NCBI GenBank assembly: GCA_003487525.1
Contig: DNDT01000179.1
Location: 1-5,142 of the forward strand
Source of the DNA: Flavobacteriales bacterium
GTDB taxonomy: Bacteria > Bacteroidota > Bacteroidia > Flavobacteriales_E > Vicingaceae
Direction: 5' to 3'
Length of the DNA stretch: 5,142 nt
Each line of letters opens with the position of its first letter. Position 1 is the first letter of the stretch. The notes beneath the pieces are model-generated. The model saw nothing but the letters and a program-made list of their open reading frames with translations. It was not told the origin of the DNA and ran no database searches. Of this stretch, positions 1-5,142 are shown in pieces. Made by a program: the position numbers and the translations under genes.

Positions 1-24
1 ATCTTAGTCAAAACAAACAGTTCT

Positions 25-39
25 GATTCTAACCGAATC
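25..39 (-). terminator. Possible weak terminator hairpin after the T9SS cargo gene
   Basis: Thirteen bases beyond the stop codon of the minus-strand gene, GATTC (25-29) and GAATC (35-39) form a 5-bp stem with a 5-base loop. Read on the minus strand, a T-rich stretch (TGTTTGTTTTG) follows a few bases later. The stem is short and A/T-rich and the T-run is interrupted, so this is only a candidate. Confidence 0.22.
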
Positions 40-51
40 CCTTATCCCTTA

Positions 52-708
52 TTATTGAATAATTACTTTTTCTCGAACTATTCCTTTTTCCGTTCTCAGC
101 TCTACCAAGTAGATTCCATGTGGGAAAGTTTGGAGATTAATCTCTCTTTTTCCGCTATTGGAAATGTATTCATAATGAACCAACTCACCCATCATACTAT
201 AAATACTCAAAGTGCTCTTCTTTGAGTGAGCGCATGAAACAGAAAATATCCCATTGTTTGGATTTGGAAATAATGCGACACCGCTGATATTTTTCTCTTC
301 ATCAACATTTGTAAAAATTGTGCAATCATTTGCAGACACATGGCTGTAATCGAATGTCATAGAATCACATGCCCTACCACCACCATTTATGTCTAAATAT
401 GTAACTCCCCGCTCATAATATCCTACACCTCCGGAGATTTTCAAATATCCCGGTGCTTTTATGTAAGCATGTGAGGCTCCACCTAAGATTTCAACATGAC
501 AGTTCGCCTCTATCCAAATGTTACCAACTATCAGGACAACTACATTCATGTCTTCACAAACCCATATATTTTCATAATGAGAATTTATATATACTGTATC
601 TGTGGTATTCGCAATTACCGTATCTGAAAAAACGACAGTGTTGCATTGTGCGGTTGAATATTTTGAAACTGAAAGCAGGATACTGTAAATCAATAAGTGC
701 TTTATCAT
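52..708 (-). CDS. Secreted protein with T9SS type A C-terminal sorting domain
   Basis: This 218-residue protein is predicted to be exported by Sec and then carried across the outer membrane by the type IX secretion system. Residues 1-20 form a signal peptide (K3, a hydrophobic run IYSILLSV, then STA before Q21). Residues 45-115 alternate hydrophobic and polar positions with many G and N residues (GNIWIEANCHVEILGG, YLDINGGG), suggesting stacked beta-strands or a small beta-solenoid, but I recognise no named domain. Residues 142-218 match the T9SS type A sorting domain: FPNPNNG at 147-153, SMMGELV at 171-177, and a closing GIYLVELRTEKG segment followed by REKVIIQ. In this family the C-terminal domain is removed after export and the passenger is released or anchored. 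The passenger is short for a T9SS cargo, only about 120 residues. ATG at 706-708 directly precedes the signal peptide. The gene is divergent from its DinB neighbour. The passenger's function is unknown; the sorting call is firm. Confidence 0.88.
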   Translation of the reverse strand: MIKHLLIYSILLSVSKYSTAQCNTVVFSDTVIANTTDTVYINSHYENIWVCEDMNVVVLIVGNIWIEANCHVEILGGASHAYIKAPGYLKISGGVGYYERGVTYLDINGGGRACDSMTFDYSHVSANDCTIFTNVDEEKNISGVALFPNPNNGIFSVSCAHSKKSTLSIYSMMGELVHYEYISNSGKREINLQTFPHGIYLVELRTEKGIVREKVIIQ

Positions 709-732
709 TTGCGCCGGTTTTTGTGAAATTGC

Positions 733-742
733 CCTAACAACA
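733..742 (+). repeat. Left copy of direct repeat CCTAACAACA
   Basis: The same 10 bases recur at 1538-1547, so the two copies bracket the DinB transcription unit with a period of 805 bases. The shorter CTAACAA occurs again nearby at 754-760. The repeat may be chance or a trace of insertion. Confidence 0.4.
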
Positions 743-853
743 TGGAAATTTAACTAACAAGTCCTTTGATTGAGTTCATAATTGGTAAGTGGGAGCACAG
801 AGTTGGTGAGAGGGTAATTATTCCAATTAATGTTTCGGTGGAGAGGGTAGTTT

Positions 854-869
854 GAGTTACAAATAACTC
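854..869. repeat. Perfect inverted repeat GAGTTA-caaa-TAACTC
   Basis: A 6-bp perfect dyad with a 4-base centre lies in the divergent intergenic region. It could be a small hairpin or an operator half-site pair. A competing pairing is possible between GGAGAG (840-845) and CTCTCC (867-872), which shares bases with the right arm. No function can be assigned from the sequence alone. Confidence 0.5.
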
Positions 870-909
870 TCCTGACAACACTTACCGGCTATTGTGCCTT
901 ATCGGTTGG

Positions 910-941
910 TTTTCCTTCTTAAGTGAAAAGACTTAAATTCG
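910..941 (+). promoter_or_regulatory. Weak promoter candidate for the DinB gene
   Basis: TTTT (910-913), 20 bases, then TAAATTCG (934-941) resembles the Bacteroidota housekeeping pattern TTTG-N19-21-TAnnTTTG, with one mismatch in each box. It lies about 65 bases upstream of the DinB start codon. Its downstream box overlaps the right arm of the TTAAGT/ACTTAA dyad at 919-936, so a repressor bound there could block it. Both the promoter and any such regulation are inference. Confidence 0.25.
919..936. repeat. Perfect inverted repeat TTAAGT-gaaaag-ACTTAA
   Basis: A 6-bp perfect dyad with a 6-base centre lies 70 bases upstream of the DinB start codon. Its position and spacing suit either an operator for a dimeric regulator or a small hairpin in the 5' leader. 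No regulator gene is present in the window to pair with it. Confidence 0.45.
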
Positions 942-1005
942 GAAAGAAACAAAACGCTTCGGCAGTTAACTCTAGCTGTTCGGAGTATGGTAAAAAGTTA
1001 CACCG

Positions 1006-1542
1006 ATGAAAGCTGAAAATATCATTAGACAGTATGACTTTAATTTGGAGTATGCGAAAACGCTGGTCAAGGATCTTTCAGATGACCAAATGACAACAAT
1101 TCCTGCCAATGGTCTTGATAACCATCCTGCCTGGACAATTGGCCACTTAGTCTCAGGAAGTGCCGACTTGGCAACAGATTTGGGAGCAGAATTTGAAATG
1201 CCGGATGATTGGGCTGAATTATTCATGCGTAAAGGCCCCGGAGACCCAAGAAAACCGAATCCTGACAAAAGAAAGTACCCGTCTAAACATTTATTGATAA
1301 CTGAGTTGGAGAATCAGCATAATAAAGTCAAACAATTATTAATCGGTCTTGACAAAAGTGCATTTAATAACCCCTTGCCTTGGCGTTTTGGCAACTTCAT
1401 GCCAACATTGGGTGATGTGGTTTTATTCATGTGCATCAATCATGAGTCCATGCATTTAGGGCAACTTGCCGCATGGAGAAGAGCAATGGGCCTAGAATCG
1501 GCACTTGCCAGCATGGCACACAATAAAAAACCCTATACCTAA
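1006..1542 (+). CDS. DinB/YfiT-like family metal-binding protein
   Basis: This 178-residue cytoplasmic protein fits the DinB_2-type four-helix bundle, whose members usually bind a divalent metal through three histidines. The signature is visible: HPAWTIGHL at residues 40-48, with H47 as the likely first ligand, and INHESMHLGQL at 144-154, with H146 and H150 as the second and third. The first helix (about 1-30) and the closing WRRAMG after the last histidine are also typical. Length matches the family. Known relatives include thiol-dependent S-transferases that use bacillithiol or mycothiol, and many members with no known substrate; this protein's substrate cannot be told from sequence. It is unrelated to DNA polymerase IV, which shares the name dinB. 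The start is firm: an in-frame TAA lies 15 bases upstream and ATG 1006 is the first start after it. It stands alone, with 297 bases before it and inverted repeats directly after the stop. Confidence 0.87.
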   Translation: MKAENIIRQYDFNLEYAKTLVKDLSDDQMTTIPANGLDNHPAWTIGHLVSGSADLATDLGAEFEMPDDWAELFMRKGPGDPRKPNPDKRKYPSKHLLITELENQHNKVKQLLIGLDKSAFNNPLPWRFGNFMPTLGDVVLFMCINHESMHLGQLAAWRRAMGLESALASMAHNKKPYT

Positions 1543-1547
1543 CAACA
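1538..1547 (+). repeat. Right copy of direct repeat CCTAACAACA
   Basis: This copy overlaps the DinB stop codon (TAA at 1540-1542) and is followed at once by a partial second copy, CCTAACA (1548-1554). It matches the 10 bases at 733-742. GTTAGG at 1565-1570 is its inverted partner. Confidence 0.4.
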
Positions 1548-1587
1548 CCTAACAGCCCAGGTGCGTTAGGAAAGTTCTTCCTTTCCT
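1548..1587 (+). terminator. Overlapping hairpins after the DinB gene, possible terminator
   Basis: CCTAAC (1548-1553) pairs with GTTAGG (1565-1570) across an 11-base loop. Starting inside that right arm, AGGAAAG (1568-1574) pairs with CTTTCCT (1581-1587) across 6 bases. The two stems share bases 1568-1570 and so compete. They begin 5 bases after the DinB stop codon, the expected place for a transcript end, but no T-run follows, so intrinsic termination is uncertain. The outer hairpin arms also resemble integron attC core sites. Confidence 0.3.
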
Positions 1588-1686
1588 GTTACCTTTATCA
1601 ATACGAAGGTTTTCAACCTGCTTTCAGCGCGAATATATGTGTATGAAAGCCGGCCATTTGAAACCCTGGGGCATTATACTTTTTTA

Positions 1687-2364
1687 ATGATGAAATACTG
1701 TATCCTCCTGCTAGCCTGCTCAATACTTTATGCATGCAATAAATACAAATGCAATAAGGATAGCTATTCATGCCCACCCCCAACCAGTGCCATACTTGAG
1801 CCCATACCGTACAGGTTCGGAGATCCTTTAAGGTTTAAGAACGATTTGGGTGATGAAATTGTCTTTCATGTAAGTGATTATAATTTCCACCGTTATGATG
1901 CGAAATGTGATGTTTATGGGTACAATCCTTGTTCTTGTTCACCATGCGGTTCGTCTCATACATTTACGGGCATTTGTGACAGCATTCCATGGTCCCTTTC
2001 CGATGAACTGAAGGTGGTGTTCCTTTTAGTCGGTGAAAATTACCAGATTGATGACAATAACGGCAAGTGGCAAAATGATGGAATTCACTGGACCATAGAA
2101 ATTCTGGATTCCCGTAGCAGTATGTTCCTAGCTGAGAACGGTCAGCCAAGTGTTCAGAACATGGATGGCTCCTCTTACGTCAATTACTACCAGGCTCCCT
2201 TCAAAACGTATGAATCCTATAATCTTTGTGGCAACGAATTTGGAAATGTGATCGTCATTGACGATACATCCGGGATTGTATCAAAAGTCTATTTCAGTTT
2301 GTTCAACGGAATTATCGGATTTGACGAACGGAACAATGGGACAACCTATTGTTTGAAACAATGA
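1687..2364 (+). CDS. Cysteine-rich lipoprotein of unknown function
   Basis: This 225-residue protein is predicted to be a lipoprotein. It has K3, a hydrophobic core (CILLLACSIL) and a lipobox LYAC with the lipid-carrying Cys at residue 17. The reading frame is open back to a GTG at 1639, but that start would add 16 polar residues ahead of the signal peptide, so ATG 1687 (or 1690) is preferred. The mature part has nine further cysteines: C22, C29, a cluster at C74, C82, C84, C87 and C97, then C181 and C222. For an exported protein this suggests disulfide bonds. The C-terminal segment GIVSKVYFSLFNGIIGFDE (about 196-214) resembles the closing strand pair common in Bacteroidota hypothetical lipoproteins. 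No enzymatic motif is visible and I do not recognise a family. It lies 144 bases after the DinB gene and 214 before the next lipoprotein gene, so it is probably transcribed alone. Confidence 0.75.
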   Translation: MMKYCILLLACSILYACNKYKCNKDSYSCPPPTSAILEPIPYRFGDPLRFKNDLGDEIVFHVSDYNFHRYDAKCDVYGYNPCSCSPCGSSHTFTGICDSIPWSLSDELKVVFLLVGENYQIDDNNGKWQNDGIHWTIEILDSRSSMFLAENGQPSVQNMDGSSYVNYYQAPFKTYESYNLCGNEFGNVIVIDDTSGIVSKVYFSLFNGIIGFDERNNGTTYCLKQ

Positions 2365-2578
2365 AACGTGAAACCGCAAAACCTGCAAGTAAGCCACAAC
2401 CACTCTCCTCAGCATTCAGTAATATTTCCGGGTAATCCTTATAGACCAAATAGGTGAAACCAAAATGGGATAAATGCCCTTTAAGCGACGATCTTATCAC
2501 AGTTTACCGATATTTGCAGTCGACAATTAGTATGCACTCTTTTTACGAGATTTGCATTGATTTATTCAAGAATAAAAA

Positions 2579-3088
2579 ATGAAAAAAAACACCGCTTCAA
2601 CAAAAACGATTTCAGTTTTTTTGGTCGTGTTGATTCTGTTTTCAAGTTGTGCCAGCACCACGGTGATTGAATCGGTTCCAACGGGAGCAAAACTTTACGT
2701 TGACGGACAACCTTGCGGATTAACCCCCTATTCGTATTCAGATACCAAAATTGTTGGCAGTACTACAAGATTAAGACTTAACAAGGAGGGATACGAAGAA
2801 ATGAATGTCACTTTTTCAAGAGACGAGCAGGCGGATGCCGGAGCAATTATTGCCGGGGTATTTGTCTGGGTTCCTTTTTTGTGGACGATGAAATACAATC
2901 CAACCCACATCTACGAATTGGAACCGGTTGATCTTAACAAGGGGCAAAACGACGAAGTCCAAATTCCGTTCAATTCCAGTTCGAAGGGAGACAGACTGCG
3001 CGAGTTAAAAAAGCTTCTCGATGACGGGATTCTGACCCAGGAAGAATTCGAAAAAGAGAAGCAGAAAATATTGGCCGAAGACGACTAA
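2579..3088 (+). CDS. Lipoprotein with PEGA domain and C-terminal SHOCT motif
   Basis: This 169-residue envelope protein begins with a lysine-rich N-terminus and a hydrophobic run (ISVFLVVLILFSS) leading to a lipobox-like FSSC, with the lipidated Cys at 24. Residues 28-75 form a PEGA-like beta domain (VPTGAKLYVDGQPCGLTP, then LRLNKEGYEE). Residues 87-102 are a hydrophobic stretch (AGAIIAGVFVWVPFLW) that could lie against or in the membrane. Residues 138-166 match the SHOCT motif: RLRELKKLLDDGILTQEEFEKEK, with conserved D149, G150, I151, L152, T153, E156 and F157. PEGA domains occur in surface and signalling proteins; SHOCT is a short helical motif proposed to mediate oligomerisation. The cellular role is unknown. 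The ATG is preceded by an A-rich stretch rather than a clear ribosome binding site. A weak promoter-like GAGATTTG lies at 2547-2554. The gene is on the same strand as rsgA, 83 bases before its chosen start, so cotranscription is possible. Confidence 0.82.
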   Translation: MKKNTASTKTISVFLVVLILFSSCASTTVIESVPTGAKLYVDGQPCGLTPYSYSDTKIVGSTTRLRLNKEGYEEMNVTFSRDEQADAGAIIAGVFVWVPFLWTMKYNPTHIYELEPVDLNKGQNDEVQIPFNSSSKGDRLRELKKLLDDGILTQEEFEKEKQKILAEDD

Positions 3089-3099
3089 TAATTAATCTG

Positions 3100-3130
3100 G
3101 GGCACAAGTCCCGATCCATCTGCGGCAGGC
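3100..3130. repeat. G/C-rich intergenic element, possible degenerate repeat
   Basis: Between the PEGA-SHOCT gene and rsgA sits a stretch richer in G and C than its surroundings. It contains GGG-N8-CCC (GGGGCACAAGTCCC) and the small palindrome CTGCGGCAG (3120-3128) followed by GC. It resembles interspersed intergenic repeats I recall from Bacteroidota genomes. A single copy in this window cannot prove that, and no T-run makes it a terminator. Confidence 0.25.
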
Positions 3131-3157
3131 ATCATGTAAATTAAGTGCGCCATGCAC

Positions 3158-3163
3158 AAAGGA
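3158..3163 (+). promoter_or_regulatory. Ribosome binding site supporting the rsgA start
   Basis: AAAGGA lies 8 bases before ATG 3172 and favours that codon over the in-frame GTG at 3145, which has no such signal. An 8-codon out-of-frame reading frame (ATG 3152 to TGA 3175) spans this site and overlaps the rsgA start as ATGA. Confidence 0.5.
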
Positions 3164-3171
3164 CAAAAGAG

Positions 3172-4239
3172 ATGAAACTTGAAGATTTCGGATACACCTC
3201 GGAATTGGAGAACTACCGAAAAGAACAGAATCTCGATTCACTCGGAGTGGGTCGGGTACTGTCCGAACACAAGGAACGGTATGTGGTAAAAACTCCCGAA
3301 GACGAATTTGAAGCGGAAATCATCGGAAACCTGCGATTTTCGGCGCGCAGCAGGTCCGATTTTCCTGCAGTTGGAGATTGGGTCGCAATATCCGCATACG
3401 ATGACGACAAGGTCCTTATTCATGCCGTCTTCCCAAGAAAAACCATCATGGAGAGACAGGCTGTCGGAAAACAGGGTGAAAAGCAGATCATTGCCGCGAA
3501 CATCGATTGTGCTTTTATCGTTCAGGCCGTTGACAGGGATTTTAACCTCAACCGGATCGAGCGTTACCTGACCATTTGCAACACATCGAAGGTAAAACCG
3601 ATGGTCATCCTCAACAAAATTGACCTCATCGATGACATCGAACTGGAAAGGTTGATTTCCGCTGTTCGGGAAAGAATCAAGCGCGTACCCGTTTTCGCAA
3701 CCAGCAACAAGTCCCGTCGTGGTATTGAAGAACTGAAAAGAAACATCGAAAAAGGCAAAACCTATTGTTTACTGGGTTCATCCGGAGTCGGGAAATCAAG
3801 TCTCTTGAACAGGCTTTCCGGAGTGGAACATATGAAAACCGACTCGATAAGCTCCAGTACCAACAAAGGACGACATGTTACCAGCCATCGTGAATTGATG
3901 CTTCTCGAAAACGGCGGAATAATGATTGACAATCCGGGAATGAGGGAAGTCGGCCTTGTTGATTCGGCAGATGGCCTGGATATTACATTCGAAGCAATTC
4001 ACGAATTGTCCAAAGAATGCAGATTCAAGGATTGTACCCATACGACCGAGGTGAACTGTGCTGTTTTGAATGCCCTGGAAAATGGAAATCTCGACCCTTC
4101 ATTCTACGAGAACTACCTGAAGATGGAACGGGAAAAGGACCACTTTGAATCAAGCCTTGCCGAAAAGCGCAAGAAAGACAAGGCTTTTGGAAAGATGGTA
4201 AAGAATTACATGAAGGTTAAAAAACAGAACAAGTACTAG
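3172..4239 (+). CDS. rsgA: Ribosome small-subunit-dependent GTPase RsgA, long form
   Basis: RsgA (YjeQ) is a cytoplasmic GTPase that binds the 30S subunit late in its maturation. From ATG 3172 the protein has 355 residues. An OB-fold covers about 27-90 (VGRVLSEHKERYVV to FPAVGDWVAI). The GTPase domain shows the permuted order that marks the family: G4 NKID at 148-151, G5 ATS at 176-178, G1 P-loop GSSGVGKSS at 202-210, G2 with T230 and GRHVT at 233-237, and G3 DNPG at 253-256. A zinc site follows as C283-x4-C288-x-H290-x5-C296, then a lysine-rich tail. The frame opens at GTG 3145, but ATG 3172 is preferred: it has AAAGGA 8 bases upstream, and the family N-terminus begins around KLEDFGY. The N-terminal extension is like that of the long RsgA subfamily, so it may be a second paralog. 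It is followed by an 88-base gap and the T9SS cargo gene. Confidence 0.93.
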   Translation: MKLEDFGYTSELENYRKEQNLDSLGVGRVLSEHKERYVVKTPEDEFEAEIIGNLRFSARSRSDFPAVGDWVAISAYDDDKVLIHAVFPRKTIMERQAVGKQGEKQIIAANIDCAFIVQAVDRDFNLNRIERYLTICNTSKVKPMVILNKIDLIDDIELERLISAVRERIKRVPVFATSNKSRRGIEELKRNIEKGKTYCLLGSSGVGKSSLLNRLSGVEHMKTDSISSSTNKGRHVTSHRELMLLENGGIMIDNPGMREVGLVDSADGLDITFEAIHELSKECRFKDCTHTTEVNCAVLNALENGNLDPSFYENYLKMEREKDHFESSLAEKRKKDKAFGKMVKNYMKVKKQNKY

Positions 4240-4281
4240 CCACATCCCATTTTTCGGAACCGGAGTTCGCCAAATACGCCG

Positions 4282-4312
4282 TTGTTTTACTAACGTTTTT
4301 TGCGTATATTCA
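4282..4312 (+). promoter_or_regulatory. Promoter candidate for the downstream T9SS cargo gene
   Basis: TTG (4282-4284), a 20-base spacer, then TATATTCA (4305-4312) fits the Bacteroidota pattern TTTG-N19-21-TAnnTTTG, with the last two bases of the downstream box differing. It lies 15 bases before ATG 4328, predicting a short 5' leader. This supports separate transcription from rsgA. Confidence 0.4.
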
Positions 4313-4327
4313 CTAAACAAACCTGAC

Positions 4328-5142
4328 ATGAGATCTGCACTTATCATTCTTATTCTGTCTACGGCTCTGAACGCAGGTGCTCAGTCCTTTGCCCCGGTTG
4401 GCGCCAAATGGACCTTCGGTATTTATGAATTCTGGGTCGGCGAGTATCCCAGTACATGGACCTCGGTTCAAGATACCGTTATACTCGGAAAATCCTGTAC
4501 TATTGTTAAATGCGATCATTTCAATGTAGGCGATCAGAGTACCGAATTTATTTGTTATGAAGAAAACGGGATTGTAAACTGGTACAATCCAATGCACATG
4601 AGTTTTACCACCTTCATCGATTTTAACTCGGACTCGGGGGATTCCAGGACCACTGCATATCCTTATCCAAAATTTGATACCTGCGCCATAAAAGTTTTCG
4701 TCGATTCAGTGGATTCGATTGCTTATAACGGTCATAAACTGAAAAGACTCTATGTGCATTTGATTGACAGTATGGGACCTGCGTTTGCTATAGTTGAGCG
4801 TCTCGGATTTACAGAATCCTACGGCCCCGGGCTGACAGACAAACATGGTCTTTATCCGGGGAAGTTTCTTCAATGGCATTGCGAAGGATCAATGTCTGTT
4901 GATGGTCCCGAATACGCGGGTTTGAGGTGCTACGAAGACAGCGTCGTAGGATTCATAGACTTTGAACCGGACAGGGAATGCGACTTTACCTCGAATGTTG
5001 GTGTAAAAAAGGTCGATTCCGAGTTTTCGGTTAAGATGCTTCCAAATCCCGTCCATCGGTATCTGGAAATACAGATAAAAATGAATGACGGTCCGGTCCT
5101 GGGTTACTCCATTCTCGGTACAATGGGCAACGAAGTACTGTC
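4328..5142 (+). CDS. Secreted protein with T9SS sorting domain, cut by window edge
   Basis: An open frame from ATG 4328 runs without a stop to the right edge, giving 271 residues; the C-terminus lies outside. Residues 1-19 form a signal peptide (R2, ALIILILSTAL, AGAQ), with cleavage likely near Q19. Residues 20-225 show no domain I can name. They are rich in aromatic residues and Asp, with a WTFGIYEF start, VERLGF at 156-161, and cysteines at 57, 62, 76, 119, 185, 201 and 218. Similar layouts occur in secreted Bacteroidota proteins of unknown function. From about 231 the T9SS type A sorting domain begins: FSVKMLPNPVHRYLEIQI, with PNP at 239-241, then YSILGTMGNEVL. About 40 more residues would be expected to complete it. 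The product should be exported by Sec and then T9SS, like the protein at the left end, though the two passengers show no obvious similarity. A promoter candidate lies just upstream. Passenger function is unknown. Confidence 0.83.
   Translation, partial: MRSALIILILSTALNAGAQSFAPVGAKWTFGIYEFWVGEYPSTWTSVQDTVILGKSCTIVKCDHFNVGDQSTEFICYEENGIVNWYNPMHMSFTTFIDFNSDSGDSRTTAYPYPKFDTCAIKVFVDSVDSIAYNGHKLKRLYVHLIDSMGPAFAIVERLGFTESYGPGLTDKHGLYPGKFLQWHCEGSMSVDGPEYAGLRCYEDSVVGFIDFEPDRECDFTSNVGVKKVDSEFSVKMLPNPVHRYLEIQIKMNDGPVLGYSILGTMGNEVL

Larger units (their letters stand above)
709..1005. other. Divergent intergenic region with inverted repeats, no gene seen
   Basis: No convincing coding sequence lies in these 297 bases. 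The region separates two divergent genes and should hold both promoters. It contains CCTAACAACA (733-742), which recurs after the DinB gene. It also has the 9-mer GAGAGGGTA twice, 33 bases apart (808-816 and 841-849), and two perfect 6-bp inverted repeats (854-869 and 919-936). I found no good TTG/TAnnTTTG promoter for the minus-strand gene. For the plus strand the best candidate is the weak one near 910-941. Confidence 0.6.

Noticed and set aside
453..737. Plus-strand open frame of 94 codons opposite the T9SS cargo gene
   Set aside because: It lies almost entirely antisense to a well-supported gene and its translation is Cys/His/Leu-rich with no recognisable domain or signal.
972..1268. Minus-strand open frame of 98 codons opposite the DinB gene
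   Set aside because: It is antisense to a conserved gene and its protein shows no family motif.
1657..1684. TTTG and TACTTTTT as a promoter for the cysteine-rich lipoprotein
   Set aside because: The spacer is only 16 bases and transcription would start at or inside the start codon, so it is an unlikely promoter for this gene.
1639..1686. GTG 1639 as the start of the cysteine-rich lipoprotein
   Set aside because: It would put 16 mostly polar residues before the signal peptide; ATG 1687 gives a normal lipoprotein signal.
2312..2500. Minus-strand open frame of 62 codons partly in the gap after the cysteine-rich lipoprotein
   Set aside because: It overlaps the end of the lipoprotein gene on the opposite strand, has no domain, and has no promoter or ribosome-binding signal that I can see.
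4249..4275. Terminator hairpin after rsgA (GAAC-cgga-GTTC)
   Set aside because: The stem is only 4 bp and no T-run follows directly.
4313..4597. Minus-strand open frame opposite the start of the partial T9SS cargo gene
   Set aside because: The plus-strand frame has a signal peptide and a sorting domain and runs for 271 codons, so this is its shadow.
1..5142. A defence, toxin-antitoxin, CRISPR or transposon system
   Set aside because: No nuclease, transposase, toxin, antitoxin, repeat-spacer array or phage protein is recognisable in any frame; the genes read as ordinary envelope and housekeeping functions.

Overview
The window looks like chromosomal DNA from a free-living member of the Bacteroidota (Bacteroidetes). 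The strongest evidence is two secreted proteins with type IX secretion system (T9SS) type A C-terminal sorting domains, one at each end; that export route is essentially confined to this phylum. Supporting signs are A/T-rich start regions with few Shine-Dalgarno sequences, a promoter-like element of the TTG-N20-TAnnTTTG type, and Bacteroidota-style lipoproteins. By eye the left half is more A/T-rich than the right half.

Layout. Positions 52-708 on the minus strand encode a small T9SS cargo protein with a strand-rich middle. A 297-base divergent intergenic region (709-1005) follows; it carries two perfect 6-bp inverted repeats and a weak promoter candidate. The remaining genes are all on the plus strand: a DinB/YfiT-like metal-binding four-helix-bundle protein (1006-1542); a cysteine-rich lipoprotein of unknown function (start chosen at 1687, end 2364); a lipoprotein joining a PEGA domain to a C-terminal SHOCT motif (2579-3088); an RsgA-type circularly permuted GTPase (start chosen at 3172, end 4239); and a second T9SS cargo protein starting at 4328 that runs off the right edge of the window.

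The genes do not form an obvious pathway. Three or four products go to the envelope or outside the cell (two T9SS cargo proteins, two lipoproteins), one is a cytoplasmic ribosome-assembly GTPase, and one is a cytoplasmic metalloprotein of uncertain substrate. Gaps of 80-300 bases between most genes suggest largely single-gene transcription units rather than one operon. I see no CRISPR array, transposase, rRNA or tRNA, and no clear novel multi-gene system. The points most worth a second look are a 10-base direct repeat with integron-attC-like core sequences bounding the DinB gene, paired hairpins just after that gene, the disulfide-rich lipoprotein, and the long-form RsgA, which may be a second paralog.
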